Below the pieces are notes generated by a model that worked only from the letters and a program-made list of their open reading frames with translations, had not been told where the DNA came from and did no database searches. The position numbers and the translations under genes were made by a program. A DNA stretch of 64,000 nt from Ancylobacter moscoviensis (lineage in GTDB: Bacteria > Pseudomonadota > Alphaproteobacteria > Rhizobiales > Xanthobacteraceae): contig NZ_VMBP01000005.1 in the NCBI RefSeq assembly GCF_007559435.1, positions 124,001 to 188,000 of the forward strand, given 5' to 3'. This document shows positions 18,458-27,079 of this stretch, piece after piece. The first letter of the stretch is position 1. Each line of letters opens with the position of its first letter.

Positions 18458-19081
18458 TCAGCCGGCGAGGTCGACGACGCTCTCGACCGTCGAATCCGCC
18501 TTCAGCCGGTAGACGACCGGCGCGCCGGTGGCGAGCTCGCGCTTCATGATGCTCTCGGGCGTGTGCTTCTCCAGCACCATGATGAGCGCGCGCAGCGAAT
18601 TGCCGTGCGCGGCCACCAGAACCCGGTTGCCCTGCAGCACCTTCGGCAGGATCTCGGTGACGTAGTAGGGCAGGGCGCGGGCCACCGTGTCCTTCAGGCT
18701 CTCGCCGCCGGGCGGGGGAACGTCATAGGAGCGGCGCCAGACATGCACCTGCTCCTCGCCCCATTTGGCGCGCGCGTCGTCCTTGTTGAGGCCTGACAGG
18801 TCGCCATAGTCGCGCTCGTTCAGCGCGAGATTCTTCACCACCGGCAGGCCGGTCTGGCCGAGCTCGGCCAGCGCCAGATCGAGCGTCTTCTGGGCGCGGC
18901 TGAGGTCGGAGGTGAAGGCGAGGTCGAACTGGTAGCCTTCCTCCTTCAGCCGCTTGCCGGCGCGCTTGGCCTCCTCCACGCCCTGCGGCGTCAGGTCCGG
19001 GTCGCGCCAGCCGGTGAAGAGGTTCTTCAGGTTCCACTCGCTCTGGCCGTGGCGGACGAGGACGAGGAGGCGTTCGGACAT
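18458..19081 (-). CDS. gpmA: 2,3-bisphosphoglycerate-dependent phosphoglycerate mutase
   Basis: A 207-residue glycolytic enzyme interconverting 3- and 2-phosphoglycerate. The catalytic histidine is in [10 protein letters not shown] (H11). [17 protein letters not shown] and the second histidine motif [11 protein letters not shown] follow. It is the short form typical of alphaproteobacteria, about 40 residues shorter than the E. coli enzyme. It follows dapB by 19 bases on the same strand, a pairing common in Hyphomicrobiales. Confidence 0.95.
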   Translation of the reverse strand: MSERLLVLVRHGQSEWNLKNLFTGWRDPDLTPQGVEEAKRAGKRLKEEGYQFDLAFTSDLSRAQKTLDLALAELGQTGLPVVKNLALNERDYGDLSGLNKDDARAKWGEEQVHVWRRSYDVPPPGGESLKDTVARALPYYVTEILPKVLQGNRVLVAAHGNSLRALIMVLEKHTPESIMKRELATGAPVVYRLKADSTVESVVDLAG

Positions 19082-19100
19082 CGGTGCGTGCTCCGTGCGG

Positions 19101-19916
19101 TCAGAAGTCGGTGAGGCCGAGAACGTCGGTCATGGAATAGAGGCCCGGCTTGCGCCCGCGGGCCCAGCGCGCCGCGGCCAGCGCGCCGCGCGCGAAGATG
19201 CCGCGATCCTCGGCCCGGTGGCCGAGTTCGATCCGCTCGCCGGCGCCGGCGAAGATCACGTTGTGCTCTCCCACCACCGTGCCGCCGCGCAGCGTGGCGA
19301 AGCCGATGTCGCCCGCCTTGCGCGGCCCGGTATAGCCGTGCCGGGAGAACACGCCGTTCTCCTCCAGCGTCACGCCGCGCCCCTGCGCGGCAGCCTCGCC
19401 GAGCAGCAGCGCCGTGCCGGAGGGCGCGTCGATCTTGCGGTTGTGGTGCATTTCCAGCACCTCGATGTCGAAGCCTTCGTCGAGCGTGCGGGCCACGCGC
19501 CGCACCAGCGCCGCCAGAAGGTTCACGCCGAGGCTCATATTGCCGGACTTGACGATGGTCGCGTGACGCGCGGCCGCGGCGATCTTCGCGTCGTCCTCCG
19601 GGGAAAGGCCGGTCGTGCCGATGACGTGCACGATGCGGGCCTGCGCGGCGAAGGCGGCGTAGCCCACGCTCGCGGCCGGAACGGTGAAGTCGATCACGCC
19701 GTCGGCGGCGGCGAAGAGGGTGAGCGCGTCGTCGGAGATCTTGAGCCCGTTCGCCGGCAGTCCGGCGAGCTCCCCGGCGTCCCGGCCGACGAACTCGCTG
19801 CCGGGCTGGTCGACGGCGCCGACGAGAAGGAGATCGGGTGCCTCGCTGATGGTGCGCATCAGCACGCGGCCCATGCGTCCTGATGCCCCGACGACGACGA
19901 GCCGCATCTGCGTCAT
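19101..19916 (-). CDS. dapB: 4-hydroxy-tetrahydrodipicolinate reductase
   Basis: A 271-residue cytoplasmic enzyme of the diaminopimelate/lysine pathway, reducing hydroxy-tetrahydrodipicolinate with NAD(P)H. The nucleotide-binding motif [11 protein letters not shown] begins at about residue 6. The catalytic loop [15 protein letters not shown] lies near 160. The ATG at 19916 gives this standard N-terminus, and the longer in-frame version adds 46 unrelated residues. It is divergent from the ilv leader. Confidence 0.96.
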   Translation of the reverse strand: MTQMRLVVVGASGRMGRVLMRTISEAPDLLLVGAVDQPGSEFVGRDAGELAGLPANGLKISDDALTLFAAADGVIDFTVPAASVGYAAFAAQARIVHVIGTTGLSPEDDAKIAAAARHATIVKSGNMSLGVNLLAALVRRVARTLDEGFDIEVLEMHHNRKIDAPSGTALLLGEAAAQGRGVTLEENGVFSRHGYTGPRKAGDIGFATLRGGTVVGEHNVIFAGAGERIELGHRAEDRGIFARGALAAARWARGRKPGLYSMTDVLGLTDF

Positions 19917-20017
19917 GTACTCAAGCTCCCTCGGTCCCCGGCGGGGTATAGCGGCCTTCGACTGCCACGAAAAGTGCGCGATCGTCGTACAATCTTCGCA
20001 TTGCGGCGGCCTTCGGC

Positions 20018-20046
20018 TTGACGCGCGTGACGTGCGCCTGTACAGG
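20018..20046 (+). promoter_or_regulatory. Probable promoter of the ilv leader
   Basis: TTGACG (20018-20023) and TACAGG (20041-20046) are exactly 17 bases apart. Transcription would begin just before the ribosome site of the leader peptide. Confidence 0.5.
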
Positions 20047-20077
20047 TCGCGCAACTTTACGAAGGAGTGGCGCCGAG

Positions 20078-20134
20078 ATGCGCAAGAAAATTATCCTTAT
20101 CGTAGGACGGCGCGTCGCCGCGGAGCTTGCCTGA
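20078..20134 (+). CDS. ilv attenuator leader peptide
   Basis: A short open frame encodes [18 protein letters not shown] and then stops. Eight of its 18 residues are Ile, Leu, Val or Ala, with the run I-I-L-I-V. AAGGAG (20062-20067) provides a good ribosome site ten bases upstream. It lies between a promoter and a terminator hairpin 119 bases before ilvB. This is the classical layout of transcription attenuation, where stalling at Ile/Leu/Val codons when charged tRNA is scarce would prevent terminator formation. The peptide itself probably has no other role. Not experimentally shown here. Confidence 0.75.
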   Translation: MRKKIILIVGRRVAAELA

Positions 20135-20161
20135 CGGCTGCTCCGCTCACCGGTGACGCGC
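20110..20161 (+). promoter_or_regulatory. Leader RNA hairpin overlapping the ilv leader peptide
   Basis: GCGCGTC (20110-20116) pairs with GACGCGC (20155-20161), and nested inside GCGGAGC (20120-20126) pairs with GCTCCGC (20140-20146). The left arms lie in the last third of the leader-peptide coding sequence, so ribosome position would decide whether it forms. This is probably the pause hairpin of the attenuator. I could not define the antiterminator. Confidence 0.55.
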
Positions 20162-20168
20162 GGAAAAT

Positions 20169-20188
20169 GGCCCCTGACGGGGCCTTTT
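20169..20188 (+). terminator. Attenuator terminator before ilvB
   Basis: GGCCCC (20169-20174) and GGGGCC (20179-20184) close a TGAC tetraloop and are followed by four T and a further T-rich stretch. It sits in the leader between the leader peptide and ilvB. Confidence 0.75.
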
Positions 20189-20252
20189 GATTTTCTGGAC
20201 CGCTCTTCGACATTCCCAGCTTGAGACCGACGAGTTCAAAAGGAACAAGACC

Positions 20253-22013
20253 ATGATGCGCGAGATGACCGGCGCCGAAATGGTGATGCAGGCCCTGATC
20301 GATCAGGGCGTCGAGCACATGTTCGGCTATCCCGGCGGCGCCGTGCTGCCGATCTACGACGCCATGTTCCACCAGAACCAGGTGAAGCACATCCTCGTGC
20401 GCCACGAGCAGGGCGCCGTGCACATGGCGGAAGGCTATGCCCGCTCCTCCGGCAAGGTCGGCGTCGTGCTCGTCACCTCCGGTCCCGGCGCCACCAACGC
20501 GGTGACCGGCCTGACCGACGCGCTGCTGGATTCCATCCCGCTCGTCTGCATCACCGGCCAGGTGCCGACGCACCTCATCGGCACCGACGCGTTCCAGGAA
20601 TGCGACACGGTCGGCATCACCCGGCCCTGCACCAAGCACAACTACCTGGTCCGCGACGTCAACGACCTCGCGCGCATCATGCACGAGGCGTTCTACGTGG
20701 CGCAGAACGGGCGTCCGGGCCCGGTCGTCGTCGACATCCCGAAGGACGTGCAGTTCGCCAAGGGGATGTACATCGGCCCCGAGAACATCCAGCACAAGAC
20801 CTACCAGCCGCGCCTGAAGGGCGACCCGGAGAAGATCCGCACCGCCGTCGAGCTGCTGGCCAAGGCCAAGCGCCCGATCCTCTACACCGGCGGCGGCGTC
20901 ATCAATTCCGGCCCCGAGGCGAGCCGCCTGCTGCGCGAGTTCGCCCGGCTGTCCGGCTATCCCGTCACCTCGACGCTGATGGGGCTGGGCGCCTTCCCGG
21001 CCTCCGACAAGCAGTGGCTGGGCATGCTGGGCATGCACGGCACCTACGAGGCCAACATGGCGATGCATGACTGCGACGTCATGCTGTGCATCGGCGCGCG
21101 CTTCGACGACCGCATCACCGGCCGCGTCGACGCCTTCTCGCCGAACTCGAAGAAGATCCACATCGACATCGACCCGTCCTCGATCAACAAGAACGTCAAG
21201 GTCGACCTGCCGATCATCGGCGACGTCCGGCATGTGCTGGACGACATCCTGACCGTCTGGCGCTCCATGAAGGTGGAGCCGGACCGGCAGGCGATTGCCG
21301 GCTGGTGGGGCCAGATCGACCGCTGGCGCGCCCGCAAGTCGCTGTCGTTCCAGCCGGGCGACCGCATCATCAAGCCGCAGCAGGCGGTCAAGGCGCTCTA
21401 CAACGCGGTGAAGGACAAGGACGTCTACATCACCACCGAGGTCGGCCAGCACCAGATGTGGGCGGCCCAGCACTTCCACTTCGAGGAGCCGAACCGCTGG
21501 ATGACCTCGGGCGGCCTCGGCACCATGGGCTACGGCCTGCCGGCGGCGATCGGCGTGCAGGTGGCGCACCCGAACAGCCTCGTCGTCGACATCGCCGGCG
21601 AGGCCTCGATCCAGATGTGCCTGCAGGAGCTTTCGACGGCCTTGCAGTTCAACCTGCCGGTCAAGATCTTCGTGCTGAACAACGAGTACATGGGCATGGT
21701 GCGCCAGTGGCAGGACCTGCTGCATGGCGGGCGCTATTCGCACTCCTACTCGGAATCGCTGCCGGACTTCGTGAAGCTCGCCGAAGCCTATGGCGGCGTC
21801 GGCATCCGCTGCTCGAACCCCGCCGATCTCGACGGCGCCATCCAGGAGATGATCAGCGTCGACCGGCCCGTGCTGTTCGATTGCCTCGTCGACAAGATGG
21901 AGAACTGCCTGCCGATGATCCCGTCGGGCAAGCCGCACAACGAGATGATCCTGCCCGACAACGCCGCGGCGCTCGACGAGGCCATCGACGAGGAAGGCAA
22001 GATGCTGGTGTGA
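20253..22013 (+). CDS. ilvB: Acetolactate synthase large (catalytic) subunit
   Basis: A 586-residue thiamin-diphosphate enzyme that makes acetolactate or acetohydroxybutyrate, the first shared step to valine, leucine and isoleucine. The N-terminal domain shows GYPGGAVLPIYDA and the activating glutamate in RHEQGAVHMAEGYA. The central domain binds FAD, and the C-terminal domain has the cofactor motif and NNEYMGMVRQWQ. The cofactor motif reads AGEASIQM, with Glu where many relatives have Asp. The ATG at 20253 has AAAAGGA upstream. ilvN follows, separated by a palindromic repeat. Confidence 0.96.
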   Translation: MMREMTGAEMVMQALIDQGVEHMFGYPGGAVLPIYDAMFHQNQVKHILVRHEQGAVHMAEGYARSSGKVGVVLVTSGPGATNAVTGLTDALLDSIPLVCITGQVPTHLIGTDAFQECDTVGITRPCTKHNYLVRDVNDLARIMHEAFYVAQNGRPGPVVVDIPKDVQFAKGMYIGPENIQHKTYQPRLKGDPEKIRTAVELLAKAKRPILYTGGGVINSGPEASRLLREFARLSGYPVTSTLMGLGAFPASDKQWLGMLGMHGTYEANMAMHDCDVMLCIGARFDDRITGRVDAFSPNSKKIHIDIDPSSINKNVKVDLPIIGDVRHVLDDILTVWRSMKVEPDRQAIAGWWGQIDRWRARKSLSFQPGDRIIKPQQAVKALYNAVKDKDVYITTEVGQHQMWAAQHFHFEEPNRWMTSGGLGTMGYGLPAAIGVQVAHPNSLVVDIAGEASIQMCLQELSTALQFNLPVKIFVLNNEYMGMVRQWQDLLHGGRYSHSYSESLPDFVKLAEAYGGVGIRCSNPADLDGAIQEMISVDRPVLFDCLVDKMENCLPMIPSGKPHNEMILPDNAAALDEAIDEEGKMLV

Positions 22014-22033
22014 TCCGGCTTCCCCGTAACCAC

Positions 22034-22112
22034 GTCATGGCCGGGCTTGGCCCGGCCATCCACGACTTGTCATACCGAATTCGTGGATCCCCGGGCCAAG
22101 CCCGGGGATGAC
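22034..22112. repeat. Paired palindromic repeat, copy C (inside the ilv cluster)
   Basis: A GTCATGGCCGGGCTTGG palindrome with CCACG faces a CGTGGATCCCCGGGCC palindrome ending in ATGAC. It lies between ilvB and ilvN, where it could stabilise upstream mRNA or reduce ilvN expression. Confidence 0.8.
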
Positions 22113-22156
22113 GACCAGAAAGCCTTCTTGCTCGTTACAATACGTCAGAGTTCCCC

Positions 22157-22672
22157 ATGCCCCCGGTCCAAGAACCCGCCGAACGCCACACCCTCTCCCT
22201 GCTGGTCGACAACGAGCCGGGCGTGCTCGCCCGCATCGTCGGCCTGTTCTCGGGACGCGGCTACAACATCGACAGCCTGACCGTCTCCGAGGTCAGCCAC
22301 GACACCAAGCTCTCGCGCATCACGGTGGTGACCACCGGCGCGCCGCCGATCATCGAGCAGATCAAGAGCCAGCTCGACCGGCTGGTGCCGGTGCACCGCG
22401 TCGTCGATCTTACCGTGGTCGGCAAGGCGGTGGAGCGCGAGCTTGCGCTCATCAAGGTCCGCGGCAAGGGAGAGATCCGGCAGGAGGCGCTGCTGATCGC
22501 CGACAGTTTCCGCGCCCGCACCGTCGACACGACGCTGGAGAGCTTCGTGTTCGAGATCACCGGCAAGCCGGAGAAGATCGACCAGTTCGTCTCGCTGCTG
22601 GAGCCGCTGGGCCTCGTCGAGGTCTCGCGCACCGGCGTCGCCGCCATCGGCCGCGGGCCGGACGGGATGTGA
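22157..22672 (+). CDS. ilvN: Acetolactate synthase small (regulatory) subunit
   Basis: A 171-residue partner of IlvB that confers valine feedback inhibition. The N-terminal ACT domain shows LLVDNEPGVLARIVGLFSGR and GYNIDSLTVS, the effector-binding face. The C-terminal domain (about residues 85-165) contains the conserved VDTTLESFVFEITG. The length is that of the long-form small subunit (IlvH/IlvN of about 160-175 residues). Confidence 0.96.
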   Translation: MPPVQEPAERHTLSLLVDNEPGVLARIVGLFSGRGYNIDSLTVSEVSHDTKLSRITVVTTGAPPIIEQIKSQLDRLVPVHRVVDLTVVGKAVERELALIKVRGKGEIRQEALLIADSFRARTVDTTLESFVFEITGKPEKIDQFVSLLEPLGLVEVSRTGVAAIGRGPDGM

Positions 22673-22815
22673 TGCGACGGACCGGCGTGGTGACGAGCGC
22701 GCCGGTCCGTCCGTCTGCCCGATACCCTTTCCGCCCGATACCCTCGCCGAGATGCGGTGGCTCATCTTCGTGCCTGGCGCGTCTTGCGGAGGGGCAGTGT
22801 CTCGGCTACGACGGA

Positions 22816-22830
22816 ACCGTAACGTACGGT
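22816..22830. promoter_or_regulatory. Candidate operator of the TetR regulator
   Basis: A perfect inverted repeat ACCGTA-ACG-TACGGT lies 29 bases before the TetR-family gene. TetR proteins usually bind such short palindromes at their own promoters, but there is no direct evidence that this one does. Confidence 0.4.
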
Positions 22831-22858
22831 ACGGATTTCAGAGGCGGTATCCACGCTT

Positions 22859-23521
22859 ATGGCGACGCATCCCGACCCGAGCGGCGAGACGCTGACGGAA
22901 CGGCAGCAGGCCGTTCTCGACGCCGTGCTCGCCCTCATGGTGGAGCAGGGCGGCGACCTCACCATGACGGCGGTGGCCCGGCGCGCCAGCTGCTCCAAGG
23001 AAACGCTCTACAAGTGGTTCGGCGACCGCGAGGGGCTGCTGACGGCGACCGTGCGCTGGCAGGCTTCCAAGGTGCGGGCCGGCAATTACGACCGCCAGAG
23101 GCTCGACGCCCTCGCCTTGCGCGACAGCCTGATCCGCTTCGCCGCCAACTGGCTGGGCGTGATCTCCAGCCCGACCTCCATCGCGCTGAACCGCTTCGCC
23201 ATCGCCCAGGCGGGCGCGCGGGGTTCCAATCTCGGCGCCATCATGCTGGCCAATGGTCGCTTCGCCATCGGCGAGCGGCTGAAGCCGGTGCTCGATGCGG
23301 GCCGGGAGGCCGGGCTGATCTCCTTCGACGATACCGAGACCGCCTTCCGCACCTTCATCGGCCTCGTCGGCCGCGACGTGCAGATCCGCCTGCTGCTCGG
23401 CGACCGGCTGAACCTCGCCGCCACCGAGATCGAGCGCGACGCGGCCCGCGCCACCGACCAGTTTCTCACCCTCTACGGCACGGAGAAGACCGCTCCCGGC
23501 CGGAACCCGACTAACGCGTGA
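22859..23521 (+). CDS. TetR/AcrR family transcriptional regulator
   Basis: A 220-residue regulator. The N-terminal DNA-binding domain (about residues 14-62) has MTAVARRASCSKETLYKWFG, the TetR recognition-helix signature. The ligand-binding domain contains FRTFIGLVGRDVQIRLLLGD, resembling the AefR-type C-terminal domain. It lies on the same strand between ilvN and ilvC, and its stop is 15 bases before ilvC, so it is probably co-transcribed with ilvC. A TetR gene is not a standard member of an ilv operon, and its ligand is unknown. Confidence 0.88.
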   Translation: MATHPDPSGETLTERQQAVLDAVLALMVEQGGDLTMTAVARRASCSKETLYKWFGDREGLLTATVRWQASKVRAGNYDRQRLDALALRDSLIRFAANWLGVISSPTSIALNRFAIAQAGARGSNLGAIMLANGRFAIGERLKPVLDAGREAGLISFDDTETAFRTFIGLVGRDVQIRLLLGDRLNLAATEIERDAARATDQFLTLYGTEKTAPGRNPTNA

Positions 23522-24556
<1,035 letters not shown>

Positions 24557-24581
24557 TCGCGACCATCCGGTCGACGACCGA

Positions 24582-24610
24582 AAAAAAGGGCGGCCTTCGG
24601 GCCGCCCTTT
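24582..24610. terminator. Bidirectional terminator between ilvC and the macro-domain gene
   Basis: An 11-bp stem (24585-24595 with 24600-24610) is capped by a TTCG loop. The long A run on its left becomes a T run for minus-strand transcripts, so it should stop the macro-domain mRNA strongly and the ilvC mRNA moderately. Confidence 0.88.
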
Positions 24611-24636
24611 CCGTATCCGCTTCGGCGTGGAGCCGG

Positions 24637-25158
24637 TCAGACGGCGGCGGTCAGGCCCGGCTCCTTCGCCTTCTCGCCCTTGTGGTAGACGACGTAGACG
24701 TAGACCGGGATGTTCAGCTCCGCGAGGTGGCGCTCGATCAGCGGTTTCACGTCCGCCCATTCGAGGCCACCGACGCCGGTGGCGAGGCGCGGCAGGGCGA
24801 GGCTGGTGACGCCTTCCTCCCTCGCGTGGCGCGCAAGGGCGCGCAGCGCGTGGCCGACATGTTCGAGGCTCGCCTTGCCCGGGCGGCCGATGGCGTTCTC
24901 GGCCGGCTCCTGCGTCAGCAGGTTGACGATGCGCACCGGGCCGCCTTCCGCCGACACGCCGCCCCACGTCCAGATCTCCCCCGCCTTGGGGTGGTCGATG
25001 CGGCAATAGTGGCGGAAATCCTTGGCGAGCGAGGGCCAGCGCTCGCGCAGCGCCAAAGCGAGGCCGGTGTCGAAATGGTCGCCGGGAGCCACGCCATGGG
25101 CGATCGCCTGCGCGCCGCTCAGCAGGATGTCGCCTTCGACTTCGTGGATGTTCGCCAT
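24637..25158 (-). CDS. Macro-domain protein
   Basis: A 173-residue single macro domain, a fold that binds or hydrolyses ADP-ribose derivatives. It begins with VEGDILLSGAQAIAHGVAP, matching the adenine-binding start of the fold, and has ALPRLATGVGGLEWADV, the glycine-rich loop that cradles the diphosphate. The conserved NxxN found in MacroD-type deacylases is absent, and the sequence looks more like the ALC1/TARG1-like group. No partner ADP-ribosyltransferase toxin is adjacent, so a DarTG-type toxin-antitoxin role is not supported. Confidence 0.82.
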   Translation of the reverse strand: MANIHEVEGDILLSGAQAIAHGVAPGDHFDTGLALALRERWPSLAKDFRHYCRIDHPKAGEIWTWGGVSAEGGPVRIVNLLTQEPAENAIGRPGKASLEHVGHALRALARHAREEGVTSLALPRLATGVGGLEWADVKPLIERHLAELNIPVYVYVVYHKGEKAKEPGLTAAV

Positions 25159-25242
25159 GGGTCTTCCTTCCTTACCTCACTGTCGTTCGATCCTGTTTCG
25201 GCGAACGGACGAGGCAGGTCTTTGAGGAAACGCAACGTCTCC

Positions 25243-25767
25243 TCACCACCCCATGAGCTTCATCGCCGCCGCGCCGGGGCCGAGCAGCAGCAGTGCCCAT
25301 GCCATGGCGGAGGCGATGTTGGCCATCTGGAAGATGAAATGCGGCATGGCGAACATGCCGGCGATGAGCGGGATCACCGCGCGCAGCGGGCCGAAGAAGC
25401 GCCCGATGAACACGCTCCACGAACCGAAGCGGTGGAAGAAGCGCTCGCCGCGCTCCATCATCTCCGGATAGTTGCGCAGCGGCCAGATGCGCCGCACGCT
25501 GTCCTTGAAATAGTGGCCGATCCAGTAGGAGATGGCGTCGCCCAGCGCCGCGCCCGCAGCCGCGCCGAACCAGACCGGCAGGAAGGCGACGCCGCCGGCC
25601 TCGATGATCGGCCCGAGCCCGATCAGCACGAAGGTAGCGGGGAAGAACAGCGACAGCACGGCGAAGGATTCGCCGAAGGCGAGGATGAAAGCGACATAGG
25701 GCGCCCAGTGCGCATGCGCCTCGACGAAGGCGAGCGCCTCGCGCGCATAGGCTTCCAGCTCGATCAC
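25243..25767 (-). CDS. DedA family membrane protein
   Basis: A 174-residue inner-membrane protein of the DedA/SNARE-associated family, some members of which flip undecaprenyl phosphate or other phospholipids. The family signature FFHRFGSWSVFIGRFFGPLRAVIPLIAGMF runs through the second half (residues about 105-135), with the earlier FGESFAVLSLFFPAT. It starts ten bases after the upstream oxidase stop on the same strand, so the two are probably co-transcribed. Specific substrate unknown. Confidence 0.88.
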   Translation of the reverse strand: MIELEAYAREALAFVEAHAHWAPYVAFILAFGESFAVLSLFFPATFVLIGLGPIIEAGGVAFLPVWFGAAAGAALGDAISYWIGHYFKDSVRRIWPLRNYPEMMERGERFFHRFGSWSVFIGRFFGPLRAVIPLIAGMFAMPHFIFQMANIASAMAWALLLLGPGAAAMKLMGW

Positions 25768-25777
25768 GCCGGTGCCC

Positions 25778-27058
25778 TCACAGCCGGTCGCGCAGCGCGT
25801 AATAGCTCAGGCCGGCGACCAGAAGCGGCCAGCGCATCAGCGGCCCGCCGGGGAAGGCCGGCACCGGCAGCCGCTCCAGCAGGTCGAACTCGCCGAGCTG
25901 GCCCTTCACCGCCTCTCCCAGCAGCTTGCCGAAATAGGGCGCCAGCATCACCCCCTGGCCGGAATAGCCCGCCGCCGTGAGCACGCGGGAGGAGAGCCGG
26001 CGCACGAAAGGCATGCGCGTCATGGTGATGCCGAGAATGCCGCCCCAGCCATAATCGATACGCACATCGGCCAGCTGGGGAAAGATGCGCAGCATGTAGG
26101 GGCGCACGAAGGCGCCGGGGCTCGGCCGCAGCCGGCGCGTGTAGCTCTCTCCGCCGCCGAAGAGCAGCCGCCCGTCGCCGGAGAGGCGGTAGTAGTTGAC
26201 GACGAAGCGGCTGTCGGCGACCGCCGCGTCGTTGGCGATGATGTCGCGCGCGCGCGCGCCCAGCGGCTCGGTGGCGGCGATGTAGTTGGCGATGGGCATG
26301 ACGTAATTGTCGACGCGCCGGTCGAGCCCGTCCTGCAGCCCGTCGCCGCATTCCAGAACCCAGTCCGCCTCGACCGCGCCCTGTGCCGTGACGACGCGCA
26401 CCTTCGCGCTTTCCTCGATGCGCAGCGCCCGCGACTGCTCGAACAATCGTGCCCCGGCGCCCTGCGCCGCCCGCGCCAGCCCCAGTGCCAGGTTGAGCGG
26501 GTGCAGGTGGCCGGCGCCATGGTCGATCATGCCGCCGTGATAGACATCCGTCCCGACCAGCGCGCGGAGTTCTTCGCGGGAGAGGGGGGTAGCATGCGGG
26601 TAGCCGTAGACCTCGCGCAGCCTGCGCGCATAGGCGTGGCTGTGGGCGACGTAGGCCGGCTTGTGATCGGCGACGATCAGGCCGGGGCGCACGTCGCAAT
26701 CGATGCGATGGCGGGCGATGAGGGCGTGGAGGAAGGCCTTGGCGTCCTCCGCCAGCCGCCACAGCGCCTTGGCGTCGTCAAGGCCGACATGGCTTTCCAG
26801 CCAGTCCTGATCGCGGCGCTGGCCGCTGTGGATCTGGCCGCCATTGCGGCCCGAGGCGCCGGAGCCGAGGCGGGTGGCTTCCAGCAGCACCACGTCGAGC
26901 CCGGCCTCGGCCATGTGCAGCGCGGCGGAGAGGCCGGTGTAGCCGCCGCCGATGACGCAGACATCCGCCTTCACCGTGCCGGCGAGCGCGGGGCAGGGGG
27001 GAAGGTGATGCGCCGTGGCGGCGTACCAGCTTTGGGGATGGTCGATTTCGGACGCCAT
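25778..27058 (-). CDS. FAD-dependent oxidoreductase, PuuB-like (gamma-glutamylputrescine oxidase type)
   Basis: A 426-residue D-amino-acid-oxidase-fold flavoprotein. The FAD motif CVIGGGYTGLSAALHMAE starts near residue 33, with LGSGASGRNGGQIHSGQRRD further on, a segment characteristic of the PuuB/glycine-oxidase group. The C-terminal YGWGGILGITMTRMPFV and AAGYSGQGVMLAPYFGKLL complete the fold. Its likely reaction is oxidation of gamma-glutamylputrescine, inferred partly from the polyamine transporter and PuuA-like enzyme a few kilobases away. Other amine substrates are possible. Confidence 0.8.
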   Translation of the reverse strand: MASEIDHPQSWYAATAHHLPPCPALAGTVKADVCVIGGGYTGLSAALHMAEAGLDVVLLEATRLGSGASGRNGGQIHSGQRRDQDWLESHVGLDDAKALWRLAEDAKAFLHALIARHRIDCDVRPGLIVADHKPAYVAHSHAYARRLREVYGYPHATPLSREELRALVGTDVYHGGMIDHGAGHLHPLNLALGLARAAQGAGARLFEQSRALRIEESAKVRVVTAQGAVEADWVLECGDGLQDGLDRRVDNYVMPIANYIAATEPLGARARDIIANDAAVADSRFVVNYYRLSGDGRLLFGGGESYTRRLRPSPGAFVRPYMLRIFPQLADVRIDYGWGGILGITMTRMPFVRRLSSRVLTAAGYSGQGVMLAPYFGKLLGEAVKGQLGEFDLLERLPVPAFPGGPLMRWPLLVAGLSYYALRDRL

Positions 27059-27079
27059 TACAGAACCTTACGCCAATGC

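Noticed and set aside
20097..21938. A 613-codon minus-strand frame opposite ilvB
   Set aside because: Low-complexity Arg/His/Val-rich shadow of ilvB; no ribosome site or domain.
24637..25158. DarG-type antitoxin of a DarTG toxin-antitoxin pair
   Set aside because: No DarT-like ADP-ribosyltransferase gene is adjacent; neighbours are ilvC and a DedA gene.
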